Shown in pieces: positions 12,566 through 25,404 of a stretch of 64,000 bases of DNA. The notes below the pieces were generated by a model. It did not search any database, was not told the DNA's origin, and saw only the letters and a list, made by a program, of their open reading frames with translations. The stretch spans positions 3,038,001-3,102,000 of the forward strand of contig CM056729.1 of NCBI GenBank assembly GCA_029844215.1, written 5' to 3'. The position numbers were made by a program, and so were the translations under genes. The DNA comes from Przewalskia tangutica (taxonomy: Eukaryota; Streptophyta; Magnoliopsida; Solanales; Solanaceae). Each line of letters opens with the position of its first letter. The first letter of the stretch is position 1.

Positions 12566-12928
12566 TGTTAAGAGTCCCACATCGGTAATGAAATGAGAAC
12601 ATGGACTTTTTATATGGACTTGGAATGAGAACATGGACTCCTTATATGAACTTGGACAATCCTCACCCTACAAGCTAGCTTTTGGAGTTGAATTAAGTTT
12701 AAGATCCATTCTTTACATGGTATCAGATCCAATTATTTGTTCACCGATGTTGGGCCCCCAAATTATATTGTTCACGCTCCAGTTAACGAGGTCTGGGTGT
12801 GCGGGGAGTGTTAAGAGCCCCACATCGGTAATGGAATGAGAACATGAACTCCTTATATGGACATGGACAATCCCCACCCTACAAGCTAGCTTTTGGGGTT
12901 GAGTTAGGTCCAAAATCCATTCTTTACA
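12566..12928 (+). mobile_element. TRIM (miniature LTR retrotransposon)
   Basis: There are two direct repeats, 12566-12717 and 12809-12928. Each begins tgttaagag.cccacatcgg and ends ccattctttaca, so each starts TG and ends CA. Right after the first repeat is TGGTATCAGATCC, a near match to the initiator Met-tRNA primer site. Just before the second is a purine-rich gcggggag tract. Only 91 bp lie between, so the element has no coding capacity. The first LTR is longer because of an internal duplication of the gagaacatggact region. Clear target duplications are not visible. Confidence 0.8.
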
Positions 12929-14814
12929 AAACTTTTTCAATACTCAAAATGAAGATCAAGCAAACTTTGCACATAAATCAATAATACGTATGCAGATTTT
13001 TGTGAAGAAAATAAAACTCCAAATGGCATAATGCCTATTTATATGCAAATTTTCATTAGAACAAATTCAGCTTCATCATCATCAGACTATATCAAAGGGA
13101 AAATAGCTTAAAATGTAGTTCAAAAAGTATACATGCTTAGCAGTTAGCACAACGAACTCATACCTTCTAAATAGTTATCATCGTCACATATTACAGACAG
13201 TGGAGTGTGAATCTAGAAAATCTTGTCTTCTTCCTAGGTAAGCCAAGAGATAAAAGCTTTAGTCTAAAGTGTTTAACTTTCGAGCAACGTGTAAATCAAG
13301 AAACAGCAATATGCAAAATCACTCGGGTGAAATATAACTGTGACTGTTGAATTCATACTAACATTTTGTTTCATGGCACCTTTCTTTTATAAAGCATGTG
13401 CCTTATCTAAGATTCGTCTACCTTCAACAAAAGTATTTCGATTTCTGAGAGGTTGAGACATCTTGTCAAAGGTATAAGCAGATAATCTTCTCCTGGGTCT
13501 CGTAACCTCTTCAAACTGAACAATATCAAGAAGAAAATTTTATCATAATTCTCAATGGATATTTAGCAGCGAAATTCCATCCAGATCGAGGAACAGGACG
13601 AGAAATTGGGTTAGTTCAGAAATGGAAACAAAATCAGAAATCGAATTGAAGAAAAATCAAAACTATTTTCGCTTATGAGAAAAGTCTCAAATTCATCCCT
13701 TTTCCCTTTAGACACGGATAAATAAAAGAAGCTAGACATAGAGAAAAAGCTTTATTGACATTATATAAAATCAACGACTGTACTATGCAATTGAGATAAC
13801 ATACATGTGCAAAATCTGATCCAGCAACTACCTAGCTAGAAAAATCATTAAAGCAATTCATGCGCCTCGAATTCCAATAACAGACAAAGAAAGAAGGGAG
13901 AAAAATTACCAGAACTCAAATATAATTTACGCCAAGATAAATTTGAACCTAAAAGAGAAAATTTGAGATAGAAACCAATGAAAGGAAAAATACAGCTCTA
14001 GAATAGAGAAAAAAGAGCAAAGAAGAAACGGTACCTTAAATTGAAAAGAGAAGGGAAGGAGATGACAAAATGAGAGGGGGAAGTAAAAGGGCTGAACTGC
14101 CACGTCAGGATAGTGAGGGCAGAAACTTAAATTTTGATGGACAGAGTTATCAGGTACCCAGGTGAGAAGTAGCAAATAGCCGGTAGAACAGAGTGCGTGC
14201 AAGTTAAGCTCCAACACCACGTTGTATAAAATTAAGAAAAGGGGAAATGATGATGGCATTGACAAACACAATCATCTCATTATTGAAGGATATCCATATT
14301 CCATCAGAAATGGACATCACCGCATAGAACTACAAAGATTTTTGAATCCCTTCTCTTAGATCATCAGCTTCTACCATGCCTTTCTTTCAATGAAAGGCAA
14401 ATGGAGCTAACTATTCAATGGTGATACAAATCAGTGGGGACACATATTAGGGATCATAATACCGCTAATAAGTTTAAGATAGTTACTGTGAACATCTCCA
14501 GGATCAATTGAATGATTGTTCAAATTGTTGTTGGATTCTATGATATTCTTGTTGTTAACGTCATGGTCACTGTGATTGTTGATATCCTTAACTTTGGTAT
14601 TATCCTTCTGGTAAGAATGTCTGCTGGCTTGATCATTGTCGGTTTGAACAGTATTGTTACCCATTTGTTCCACAGAGTTGTGATTAGTATCCATCTTATC
14701 TTTGCTTTCCCATCTCCATATTGGTGTTCTGCACTTGACTATCATTATTATCTAAGACAGACTTCTTCTTTTTGACTCTGAACCTTTTTTAGCCAAATAA
14801 TGCCTTATAAATAC
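12929..14814. other. Intergenic region downstream of the RFS6-like gene
   Basis: No gene is supported. The minus-strand frame at 14431-14745 is a low-complexity Asn/Asp/His-rich reading of the 3' flank. The frames at 13927-14271 read through AT-rich sequence and match nothing I recognise. The 14.3-14.8 kb part is probably the 3' UTR of the minus-strand gene. Confidence 0.4.
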
Positions 14815-17800
14815 CTATACTTCAACTTCAACTATATGAACTTTCTGATCAGCAGGAGGCATATCAACAAGATTCAAAGTTAACAAACCAGTGCCTGAGT
14901 CGTAGGCAAAATCAACCATATCTCCACCCACACTGCACTTCCTCGGCTTGACAGACGAGTAAGTACCAAATTGACCACACCCCTTGACTTCCATAGACAC
15001 TACTGCAACTGCTTCAGTACTCAAGTTCTCAATTCTATCTTCAGCCACAAGATTTCCTTCACATTGATATCCAGCCTCGAGTTCAGACAATTCTGCGCCT
15101 GCCTTCACCTCATATTTTAGTCCCTCAATTGCCCCACCGCCATTGTACATGTCAATCAGCCCCAACGGTGCAAAGCTGAAGCCAGGTGCTAAGACCTTAA
15201 TAGGCGTGACAGTGTATGTCTCGTGCTCGAGGATCTTAAAAGAAACGGGCATTGCTGCATTGTAAGGGAGAACGACAAGCTCAGCGCTTCCATGAGAGTA
15301 AAGAACACAGTCTCCACTCCAGTTGGGATCCACGGCAGCTTCAGATATGAAATGGACATCACGGCCCCTGATATAGCCTGTTATCGCCTCTGAGTTAGTT
15401 TTGTGGAACGTGTTCTTCCTCTCAATCGTGCTCCACGCTGCACCTTGGCAGTTGTATACTCCAAGCACACCAGTGTATTTGTTCATGTTCCATATCTTTA
15501 AAAGGCTGAAACATCATTATATTAGTTTAGACACAATTCTCACCGTTTGCAATCAAATTACTAAAAATAGTTCACTTCCCATTTCCAGCCAGAATTTTAC
15601 TATAGTTGTTAAAAAAGGGAAGTGGAGCAGAGTCTAAGGGTGTGTCTGGTATGGAGGAAAACATTTCCATAAAATGGTTTTCAATTTTCCCATGTTTGGT
15701 TGGTCAAAATATAGACACAATTCTCACCGTTTGCAATTAAATTACCAAAAATAGTTCACTTCCCATTTCCAGCCAGAATTTTACCATAGTTGTTAAAAAA
15801 GGAAAGTAGAGCAGAGTCTAAGGTTGTGTTTGGTATGGAGGAAAACATTTTCCAGAAAATGGTTTTCAATTTTCCCATGTTTGGTTGGTCAAAATATTTT
15901 GGAAAACATTTTTTCTCGGAAAACAAGTTCCTTGAAAATGAGGAAAATGAATTCCCTAATGGAAGTAGGTAAAACAAGTTCCATAAGTGATATTCCAAGT
16001 TCATTGTCTTGTCTCCTCTTCACCCACCCAACCCCACCCCCGCCCTTTGACCATCCCACCCCCTACCACCCCGAACCCCCACACCCCACCCCATCCCATC
16101 CCCATTTGCTATATTACATATAAATGCTCTTGGGATAATATTTTTTTGCTTACGGAACACTAGGAAACAAGTAAGAACATTTTCTAGGAAAACATTTTCC
16201 TTCACACCAAACACACCCTAAAATGCACATTTTTTTGTGGTTAAAACACACTATTCTCTTCTCTATCCTAACTTTTCCATTCTGAACAAACCAACCTTCC
16301 AGCTCAAAATTTTCAAAACTAAGGACCACCTAAGCTGCATTCAATAAATAGCATTAATGGCGAAAATGAAACACATACCTAACGCCATCACGAGAAGGGT
16401 CAGAGAAGAGGGAATCCTTTGTAGGTCGACCAGGCAAACGAGCACGAAGAATTGTACCATCTGGGAGAACAAGCTTCCTCAGGACATCAAAGTTGTGCTT
16501 GCCAGGTGCATCACTGTCATTCAGAACAATAGCAAAAATTAGCAACTCATCGCGAATCATCACAAAATATTTCGTCATTACAAACAAGGATTCAAATAAA
16601 TACTTTTTCGGGTATTAATTTCTTACCTTACATAGACAGGGCCACCACTCAACGCCCTGGCCGAGCCATGATACTCAGCCGCTGGATGAAGGGAGTGGAA
16701 CATGTCCCAATCTGGCTGCATAATTTCTCCTAGGAACACACTGTTGTATGCGACACAAGCAATGTGAATAGTGTGTGAGGCTGGATCTCTCGGATAGAAG
16801 TCATCTGATGCTCTTACAACTGCTGTCTGCTTTGAGCTGTTTCATTGATATGATCCAAACACAATAATATATTCAGTATAGTTCAAAATTACAATAGTAA
16901 AACAAGTTACAAAATATGTACAGTAGCTTCATACTAAATGTTATAAAGTTCTTAGACTCTACTATCACATTACTCACATACCGTCAAACCTCTCTGTAAC
17001 ATCATCATTTATCTGGATTTATTTTGGCAGCTATAACGAAATGCTATTATAGAGAACATATAATATAACATACCATGAAAAATCGATTCCAAAAAACATT
17101 TGGCCATTATAGTGAAATATTGTTAGAGAGGATGGTTGTTATGGAGAGATTTCACTGTATATGATTGACATTGAGAAATTAAAAAGAGACAAATGGGACT
17201 GTCTCATTATTGATATCATCAATACAGAAAATATCTTATCCACGCCTTGCCAAAAAAACTATTTTTTTAAACATCTAAAGTAACTTTTATTTCGCATATC
17301 AGGCAAACCAGAACTAACATGACCATAATACTATGTGTTACACTTTACACTAGTTTCTATGATGCTATTAATCAAATAATGACCATCCTTATGAAAAAAA
17401 AGAACAGAACTTTAACAAATAAGGAACATTTAGATGGTAATACAATTTACTCTGTTGAAAACATATAGAAATATTCTATTTCTTAATTAAAATAATCAAA
17501 ACACCACCAGAGATTAGTCTAAAAAAATCAGATCTTTACATATTCTAATATGCTTTTACTTTCCAAAATCAACAAAAATCTCAAAAATTTCAAGAAATGA
17601 CTGGAAAAAAAGTGCATAAAAAAGGGTAGACCGGTGCACTAAGCCCCGCTATGCGCGGGGTGAGGGAAGGACCGGACCACAAAGGTATATTGTACGCAGC
17701 CTTACCTTATGAAAAAATAGTGGATAACATGAGAAATATAGATCATGCTAACATCAAATGAATAACTTATCAATAACTAATTTTTCAGCTGTTAAGATTT

Positions 17801-19889
17801 GAATTACATCATCAAAATCATCAAAAAGTTTCCTTTTTCTTGGAGGGGACATAAATAAAATAATTTAAACTTAAAAACACCTAAAAATGGTAAACTAGAG
17901 CTAACACGAATTAGAATATAAGATAAAAAATATTTAACAAAAATAGAGAACATACCAGTAAAGTGCATCAGTACTGTGGCTCATGCAAGCAATGCAACCA
18001 TTATCCGGGAAATTCCTAGCAACAGAAGCATCAAGAGCTTGTTGATACTGTTTAGTGAGCTCAACCCGGCCCCCTAAACCACCCCCTAGGGTCTCCAGTA
18101 TACACTGCACATCCACCTTCAATCCATCCACCCCAGCTGATGCCAAATAACTATGCATTTCATTATAAAACTTATAAGCACTTTTCGGGTTAACCAAACC
18201 CAAACCCTGAACCGCAATCACATCCGTTTTCCAACCCGGTTCATTCTCCATAACCCCTTTTGTAATGTCCGGATACTTCATAACAGACCCGTATTCCTCC
18301 ATCCCTTTCACTCCGGGTCGTACTCCGCCCCAATAACCCGTTATCGCGTGCCACACGTACACGTAATTCAACCCGTATTTCTCCTTAGCTATATTCACAA
18401 TGTTTTTAATCCCCGCCGTTGGATCTTCATTCTTCTGAAACTTTTCGTTCTCTTTTATTCCTGTAAGTCTCATCAACGGTTTCTCGACTTCCGGATCACC
18501 GCCGACCGACTGCCAGCCGTCGTCGATTATCACCCACTTCGGCGGGATACCTCCGGCGGTGAGACTTTCGAGGCCGGCTTCGACGCCCTCTTGAGTAACT
18601 TCTTGATAAAAAGCATCCCAAGTACACCACCCGAAATAATCAACGATTTTCGGGAGTTTCTTCTCGTGCCGTTGCCTGAAAGTCTTGAGATGTAACTTAA
18701 CCGCCCTTATCGCCTCCGTAATAACAACAAATGGATCACATCCAGCATGCACATAAACTGTTTGATAAAATGCCGAGCTGACAGTATCCTTATCCCCACT
18801 CTCCAGGCACAATTCGAGCTCGTCTTCAGAGTTTCCCTGAAGAACAGCTCGAAATGAACCTTCGATTAACGGTAAGAAAACCGCGTAAACAACATCATTG
18901 TTAGCGGATTCGATGTGAGATATGTCTTTAGTTTGGACAAGTAAAAATTGAGTTTCCATTGGAATTTCACTTCCTTTATTACCCATTTTTTGTGCCATCC
19001 ACCATAATTTAAACCTAAAACAAGATAAAAATTTAACATCTTGTAATTTCCCAAGTGGTGTAACATGGTGGAAGTCGTTTCGATTGAATTCTGCACCAAG
19101 GAATATGCCTTCTAATGGACCTGATGATGCATCATCACCTGATGTGGTGATTATGTTGTCAGGTACATTTGTTAGTATTGTGTTGTCCTTTATTATGAGT
19201 TTCCTATCGGAAATTCTTATTGCTGGAGTGATCGTCATGGCAGCGTCTTCCTCCTCAAACTCAACTTCACTTCCCTGAAAACAAAAATTCAAACACAAAT
19301 TACAATCTTTATTACCATGCTAAAATAAGAACCTTCATTGAAAGATTAGTCAAATGACTCCTGTCACGTAAATTGAAACAGGGGAGCGCGGAGCCGCATT
19401 ACAAGTTACAAGTTCGATAAAACTCAATAATTTTGATTCAAATCTTATTTTTGTGTTAAAAAAAATTACTCCGTATATTAATTTGTATAAATAATCTATA
19501 TTTATTAACCAACAAAAAAGATCAAGCTCATGCAACTCATTACGCTCCCTACATCCACGTTATGAGATTTTACTGGATATGTTGTTGTTGTATTAACCAA
19601 CAACAATTAACAACACATGCATTAATCCCACGAGTAGAATCCGGAAACTAATAAGTTAAAAAATCCAGGATCCGCCAATAGACAAATGCGAAAGACATCA
19701 TAGACTTACTTTGTAGGCAAGAATTGAAGGAGGTGATGAAACAGAGAAACGAAAAGGATTATTATTATTAATGGGTTTGGGAAATGAATGGGTTCCGGAC
19801 GTGGGAATTATTGGGTTTAGGGTTGGGCTATTTATAGTAGTTATGAAGGGATTAATACGATGTCCAGAAATAGAAATGTATTGAAACAT
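14815..19889 (-). CDS. Raffinose synthase family protein (galactinol-sucrose galactosyltransferase 6 / DIN10-like, GH36)
   Basis: Five exons on the minus strand, in order: 19889-19710, 19274-17956, 16836-16627, 16513-16379 and 15505-14815. All junctions are GT-AG and the frame is kept, giving 844 residues. Family landmarks are present: YFGWCTWDAFY at about 273, IIDDGWQS at about 309, KVDV with the likely nucleophile Asp448, and RASDD at 508-512 with the likely acid/base Asp. The family moves galactosyl groups from galactinol to sucrose or hydrolyses raffinose-type sugars at alkaline pH; which of these this enzyme does cannot be read from sequence. In Arabidopsis the closest relative by recall is dark- and sugar-starvation-induced. 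The canonical start MTITPAIR is residue 73. Exon 1 adds 60 residues with no Asp or Glu and many Ser, Thr, Pro and Asn, resembling a plastid transit peptide. The introns carry MITEs and a SINE fragment but the coding parts look intact. Confidence 0.92.
15529..15896. repeat. Tandem duplication, 2 x 184 bp, in RFS6-like intron 4
   Basis: The copies are 15529-15712 and 15713-15896, each starting agacacaattctcaccg and ending ttggtcaaaatat. They differ at a handful of positions. The second half of each unit is the left end of a Harbinger-like MITE, so the duplication happened after that insertion. It begins about 24 bp upstream of exon 5 (minus-strand sense), next to the 3' splice site. Confidence 0.85.
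15822..16218. mobile_element. PIF/Harbinger-like MITE (GGGTGTGTTTGGT type)
   Basis: The inverted termini are GGTTGTGTTTGGTATGGAGG on the left and, on the right, CTTCACACCAAACACACCC. The flanking 3-bp TAA (15819-15821 and 16219-16221) fits PIF/Harbinger targets. It lies in intron 4 of the RFS6-like gene. The C-rich run at 16020-16105 is internal to it. Confidence 0.7.
16978..17162. mobile_element. Small MITE in RFS6-like intron 2
   Basis: Inverted ends: taccgtcaaacctctctgt on the left, and on the right gttatggagagatttcactg, whose complement matches. Internal words such as attatagtgaaat are seen in a common plant MITE family with these ends. The ends and target site are approximate. Confidence 0.5.
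17624..17710 (-). mobile_element. 5'-truncated Au SINE fragment
   Basis: It lies in intron 2 of the RFS6-like gene. On the minus strand it reads AAGGTAAGGCTGCGTACAA, then the GGTCCGGTCC region, then GTGCACCGGTCTACCC and a T tail. That is the 3' half of an Au SINE. No clear target duplication is seen. Confidence 0.75.
19710..19889 (-). other. First exon of the RFS6-like gene: candidate plastid transit peptide
   Basis: It encodes 60 residues beginning MFQYISISGHRINPF, with no acidic residue, and runs cleanly into a GTAAGT donor at phase 0. The next exon opens GSEVEFEEEDAAM and leads to the canonical MTITPAIR. The composition favours organelle import, but no cleavage site can be fixed by eye. 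Confidence 0.6.
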
Positions 19890-19969
19890 GATTGGTGATT
19901 TTGGTCTGCTACAGCCTAGCCTCCCTAAGTTTCTTCTTCCCTCTTAAAAGAAAAACAAAAACAAAAACA

Positions 19970-20665
19970 AAGGGAAATTTGCACTTTTAGTCCTTCAAAT
20001 ATCAATAAATTCTTACTTTTGACTCTTCTGATTTTTTATTACATACTTTTAACTTTTATTTGTTTGATATGTGCATTTATTATTTCTTTATTATTAAGTG
20101 ATAAATCATTCAATTATCGATTATATTATGATTGTACAGTTACTCCATATTTGAGGATAAAATATTCAAAAATAAAAAATTAGAGAGAAGGTGGGGTAAG
20201 GCGGTGTATACACCACCCTTCCAGATTCCAGTTATGAGATTACATTGGATAAGTTGTTGTTATTGTATAATTAGGAAAAAGGATCAAATTTAGTTTGAAC
20301 TATGTGAAAGGTTTAAATTTGATTAGTGTTTTAAAAAATAATTCTTAATTGCGATACACGTAGTATCACCGGATGTTAAGCTTACGTTGTTTGAAAATAA
20401 GGGCAAATTTAGCTTGTTTTAGTAACGACAAGGACATATGTGACTCCAACTATTAACGAGTGGAAATTTGTTCAATTTCACATAGTTCAAGGGTGAATTT
20501 GAGGGTTTTGTCATTTTACAAATAATTTACGTATCACATATAAAAGTACCAAAGAATATATATTTTAATTGATTAAAGATAAAAATATGTTTAATCACAT
20601 AAGGACCGAAATAAGAATTCATCATAAATTAAAGGACCAGAGGTGTAGTTATCCAATAAAGAAAA
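19970..20665. mobile_element. Nested fold-back elements upstream of the RFS6-like gene
   Basis: The outer inverted repeat pairs 19980-20090 (gcacttttagtccttcaaat...) with 20570-20650 (...aaattaaaggaccagaggtg). The inner repeat pairs 20285-20325 (caaattta, ttgaactatgtgaaa) with 20460-20505 (tttcacatagttcaa, gaatttg). Between them, 20185-20265 is an RTE/SINE-type 3' tail with TTG repeats. The ends are approximate and no target duplications were fixed. Confidence 0.5.
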
Positions 20666-20819
20666 AAGATACAACTGTTTCGGCGGGAACGGGCCGTTAT
20701 TAACAGTGACGGTGGATCAGACCGCCACGTTGGACCTCAGTTTTCCGGCCCGGCAACTTGTGCCCAACTTGTAATAGGAAAAATGACAACTTCCCGTGAA
20801 TTCAAAGTATGAGATCATC

Positions 20820-21010
20820 ACCCGCAGGATAGCCAAGTTGGTGTATCAGTAGAGCGCGGGACCGCAAGGTCACGAGTTCGATCGCAAAACCACGGTTGAG
20901 TGCATGCGTATGCCAAGTGTGATTAATCGGCGTGATTTGCGGTATTGCGTCGTGGGGTTTACACACTGTATTCAAAGCGCGAAAAGTAGCACGCGGATTC
21001 TTCGTCAACA
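20820..21010 (+). mobile_element. tRNA-derived SINE with A-rich tail
   Basis: A tRNA-like head has an A box (tagccaagttggtgtatcag) and a B box (ggtcacgagttcgatcg). The body ends cttcgtcaacaaaa. It is flanked by a perfect 16-bp duplication, aaagtatgagatcatc (20804-20819 and 21011-21026). A second member of the family is at 48495-48713. Confidence 0.9.
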
Positions 21011-21169
21011 AAAGTATGAGATCATCTTTTTATTTGTTATTTTTCATCCAGAGTTCAGTAACCGCATTAAGACCCCAAAGCAGTCCCTAACACAATTTTT
21101 TTGCATAATTAGATTCGAATTTGAGACTTATGATTAATAACGGCGGAAATTTATCCATCCCACCATAAC

Positions 21170-21450
21170 GCTCTGCTTGGTATAGCTTATTAAAAAGATC
21201 TTATAGGAGTAGAATTTTTTCAAATAAATTTTTTATCAAAAAATTGTTAGGTGTTTGATTGTCAATAAAAAAATACTTTTGTACAAGAAACAAAAAAAAT
21301 TAAAGAAGTTCTACTCCAAAAAGCCCAAATTTTGGGCTTTTGGAATAAATGTTTATTTTAAATTAAGCTCTACTTCTATTTTAAAATAAGTTCAACCAAA
21401 CACCTCTCAATATTTTAATAAGTGCTTATTTAAAAAGAAATAGGCACTAA
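21170..21450. mobile_element. Possible MITE with internal palindrome
   Basis: The left end (gcttggtatagcttattaaa) and right end (ataagtgcttattt with accaaac) are weakly inverted. A perfect palindrome, gcccaaattttgggc, lies in the middle near 21330. No target duplication is seen. Confidence 0.35.
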
Positions 21451-21662
21451 TTCTGGTTGGTCATCTAACGGCTGATATTTTTTAAGCGGAATTTGTTTCA
21501 AGTGTTTTTAGAGGAAAATCATGTAGATATTATTACCTCCAATTTAAGTATTGTCTCGCTAATTTAAATTTATTTTAAACTTTTTGATGCTTAAATAATT
21601 AATTATTAGTATTAATAATTATTAATTAAATAAAATATGTACAATAAGTAGATATATGTTAG

Positions 21663-22477
21663 TGTGAGTGGTGATGTGAAAAACGGGAAAATAACAACAA
21701 TAACTATTTGTTAGAAATCTGAAAATGATCAAATATGAGGGTTTGCTGAGTCGATCAAATTCTTGATCTATCCTTAAGATAATATTGTCCCGTATATTCT
21801 TTCAACGGTTGTAATGACAACTTATCTCCCAAGATAAAACAGCAATCAAACAAATTAGCAAAGAGAACTCAAGTGTTTGCTTTGAAAGAAAGATATTTGA
21901 GTGTTTGTGATTGCAAGAGGAAGAATACTTTCAGAAATGTATTGTGTCAAGTGTTTTTTGCAAATGAGAAAAATGCCTCATTTTATAGTGTTGAGAAGAA
22001 GACCCTCCAACTAGCCAATTTATGACTTTGAATGACCAAGTAATGGCCATTAGTATGGAGTTACAATTCAGCCTAGTAATGGTTGAATTCAATAGCAGAA
22101 TAATGAGGAGTTAATCCTCCAAAGTCAGCTCTGACGTCAGTTTTTATTCTTCTCCAACGGATTGAAAACGGTCACAGCGCCGCGGCTCCAAAACTTCAGA
22201 GGCACAGCGCCGCGGCGATTCATGACTTGTTTCATCTTTTAACACATTGTACACTTCTTCCTTCATTTACCAACGTGAAACCAACGTCATTTGGCCAATA
22301 ACCGTCTATTACCTTACGTCTCAAAACAATTCGTATACGTACCAATATCTCTTCCAGTAAGGAAATTACGATCCTTGGCACTATGTGTGCACGTGTGTGG
22401 AAACAAGGTTTCTTATGTACGGAGCCTCAATTGTTCGAGTCATAATTAATAGGATTAACTTTATTTCACGTTCAACA
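21663..22477 (-). mobile_element. Solo LTR of the window's first copia family
   Basis: 815 bp, homologous to the LTRs at 25493-26465 and 33676-34633. It begins tgtgagtg and ends ttcaaca, and is flanked by a perfect 5-bp duplication, gttag (21658-21662 and 22478-22482). Most of the length difference from the other copies lies in the CG-rich block at 22160-22220, which is far shorter here. Confidence 0.88.
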
Positions 22478-22482
22478 GTTAG

Positions 22483-23490
22483 TTTTCACAAATATTTTTA
22501 TGATTTCGACTTTCAATTATTTTTCCTAAAGATGTGTAAAATCTCAAGAGATATATAAAATTAATCAATTAACAAGGTGAGTATGTGAAGCAAAGTGCAT
22601 CTGATTTTTCGTGGCAGCTAAAACCATTGATAATTAAAGAAAATATATTGCGTTTAAGGAAGTGATTAGTCAGAATGGGCCCACAAGCACAACACAATCA
22701 TTAAATGAGCACCTGGAATATTCGGATGGGATTTAGTTGTTTTCAATATACGTAATTGTTGGGGTCAAGTGCTGAGCTGGAGCTGATGAATTACTTACTC
22801 AGATCATAATTATTGCATCTAGTGCAATATCCCTTAGATTTGCAATTTGTATATGCAAAATATTACTCCATTCGTCTAAAATTATCTGTAATTTTTAATA
22901 ATAGTTATCTCGAATTATTTATTATTTTAAAAATTTAAGTCAAATTTAATAAAAAATAAATAAAGCAACACATAAAAATACTCTAATAAGAATATGAATC
23001 TACGCAAAACCTAAATAATACTACAATTAAAGGTCAATTTTTACGAATTAGAACGGTGACTCAAAATGTTTGAGATGCTGGATATTCCATTTGACATAAA
23101 ATGTCTCCGGTTGGAGACGTGAATTAAGAAAAAAAACACGTAGATCTGTGGCAATATAATGCAAATTTGTCTGTATTTAGGAATATATCAATAGTGGCGG
23201 CCCTAGTTTGCGTACTTTAATTTTCTTTTACACGTATATATCGATCAAGATTCAAAAGGATAAGGGAAGAAAAAAATCGTTTGACAAGAATATGATATCG
23301 TTTGTTGACTACATTAATCGTGAAATATTTATGTTCATTAATCATATTAAAAACGTTCCTAACCTAACGCCTTACTTTGGGGGCGTATTTGAAAGCAAAC
23401 AAATACATGTCATGCCAAGTCACGTGAAAGAGTTAATAGGAGTATGTCAAATTAAATCGAAGACCATCAAAAACATGTCACGTGTACAAG
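22483..23490. other. AT-rich intergenic stretch
   Basis: No gene is visible. The plus-strand frame at 23208-23552 has no family features and runs into a diverged LTR. Confidence 0.4.
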
Positions 23491-23499
23491 CAATATATT

Positions 23500-24360
23500 C
23501 TAACGGTTGGAAATTTACGAATCTGAAATTAAATTTAACTCATTATTTATGACTCGAACAATTGAGGTCTCGCACGTCGGATACGTCGTTTCCACGCACG
23601 TGCACGCGTAGTACCAAGTATAGTAAATTTCTTTAGTGAATTAAATATTGGTACGTGAGTAACCGTTTGAGACATAAATTGATGGACGGTCGTTGGTTAA
23701 ATGACACGTGTTTCACGTTGGTAAATGAATGAAGAAATGTACGATGTGTAAAAGATGAAATGAGTCGAAAATCGCCGCGGAGCCGTGAAGGGTCGCGGCG
23801 CAACACCGTCGGAGCCGCGGCGCCGGAGCGCGCGGCGTTTGAGTGGCAGTTTAGTCACTAGAGCTGCGGCGTCTCCATGAGGAGCCGCGGCGCTTCGGAG
23901 GCAGAATGGTCGACGGAAGATGGAAAGTTTCTGACTTTTGGGCTGGTTTTGGATCATTGATCCTCCATTACTTGACATATGAATCCAGCCATTATTTGGC
24001 TGAATAACACCTCTCCATAAGTGTCATTACATGACAATTGATTGTCATTAGTTGACTATATGAGAGGTCATCTTACACACTATAAATTGAGGCCATTGAC
24101 TCAATTGTAGAACACACTTCACTCTTGTTTAGTTCAGATTTTTCTGAACTTCTTCCTCTCTAGCATCATTTCACACACTCAAAGGTTCTTCTTGAGAAAC
24201 ACTTGAGTTTCATTTGTTCATTTGCTTAGTTGTTGTTTTATCTTGAGAGACAGTTGCCCATATCGTAAAAGAATATATACGGGGTAATAATGTCTTAAGG
24301 ACATAGTGAATATCACTCGACTCAGCAGCGAAATTGTAACGCTACCAGATTTAGTGTCTC
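23500..24360 (+). mobile_element. Diverged LTR related to the first copia family, plus orientation
   Basis: Blocks match the complement of the 25.5 kb LTR in the same order: acaattgaggtctcgcacg, then ggtacgtgagtaaccgtttg, then cacgttggtaaatgaatgaa, then a CG-rich block (23768-23905), then cattatatagtg-like TATA context and cacttgagttt, ending near ctcgactcagcag. The ends are blurred and no target duplication was found. Confidence 0.6.
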
Positions 24361-25395
24361 TTGGTTTCATGCTATCAAGATCTAGGAGCTTGTTGCAATT
24401 GGAACGAAGACTCAAGACGGACTCAAGTATCATACAAGACAGAAGATCAAGACTTCATAAACTCTTGTTATTGTCAAAACACTTGTTAGGCCTCAAGCAT
24501 GTTGTATTGTAGTTCATTGTTGTCTATCCTTTTGAAGCATTAGTAGTAGTTATATACTATTTACATCTATTGTGTAGATCACACTAACCAATCAAATATG
24601 ATGTGTGTCACTTAAATCTGATGATCGGTGGAAAAAGAATTTGTCCTACTACTATAAATATCATAAATGACACCAGAATTCTTAATAAGAACTAGAGAGA
24701 GTTTGTCGATCAAACACCACAAATTACTCTACAAGTTGCATTCAAGGCCATAATTCAAGATCGAGTTCTAAGTCCTTAAATTAATCCATCAAGATTTCAA
24801 GATCTGAGGATTCATAAAGATTTTAGCGTAAATATTCAAAATAAAATGCTATATCTGTTGCAATATTTTCTAATCTTAATAATATTAATATTTTTACGCT
24901 AATTTTATGTCTACAATTACCGCATAGTATCACTCTATTGTTGAGAACATAATTGAATATTAAAAGTGTAATTTCTTTAACCGCTTAATTTTTTAGATAA
25001 GATGGTCACACACTTTATTATTTATTTTTTTATCACTTAATAATAGAGGGTAGCCTTGATATATGAGGTCATTCGCCCCTAAATCCTAACTATCAATAAT
25101 ACCTATAATTAATAGTGACATGACAAATTTTATTTTGAACCTTAGCCAACGTATTGCATTATTGTCTGATTTGAAATTTTATATGTTAGAATACCATATC
25201 TATCTATATCTCTCACTTTTCCCAACTATAATTGAAAGGTTGCACTATTTATAGCCACTCACTTGAATATTTTTATTTTTGTAAAATCAGCTGCTTACAA
25301 GTTGTTTCGTTTTTGTTACTAAAAAAAGAAAAGGGAAAATAAAAAAACTCTTTGTTCATTGGCAAGAAGTCGAGGGATTTTGTCTTTTGCCCCCA
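24361..25395. other. Non-coding stretch
   Basis: AT-rich, with no gene or clear element. Part of 24360-24560 may be the start of the internal region that followed the diverged LTR. Confidence 0.35.
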
Positions 25396-25404
25396 AAAAA
25401 GAAA

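Noticed and set aside
14431..14745. Minus-strand 104-residue Asn/Asp/His-rich frame downstream of the RFS6-like stop
   Set aside because: Low-complexity reading of the probable 3' flank, with no domain, no splice context and an overlapping frame on the other strand.
18153..18695. Plus-strand 180-residue frame
   Set aside because: It is the antisense shadow of the largest exon of the RFS6-like gene.
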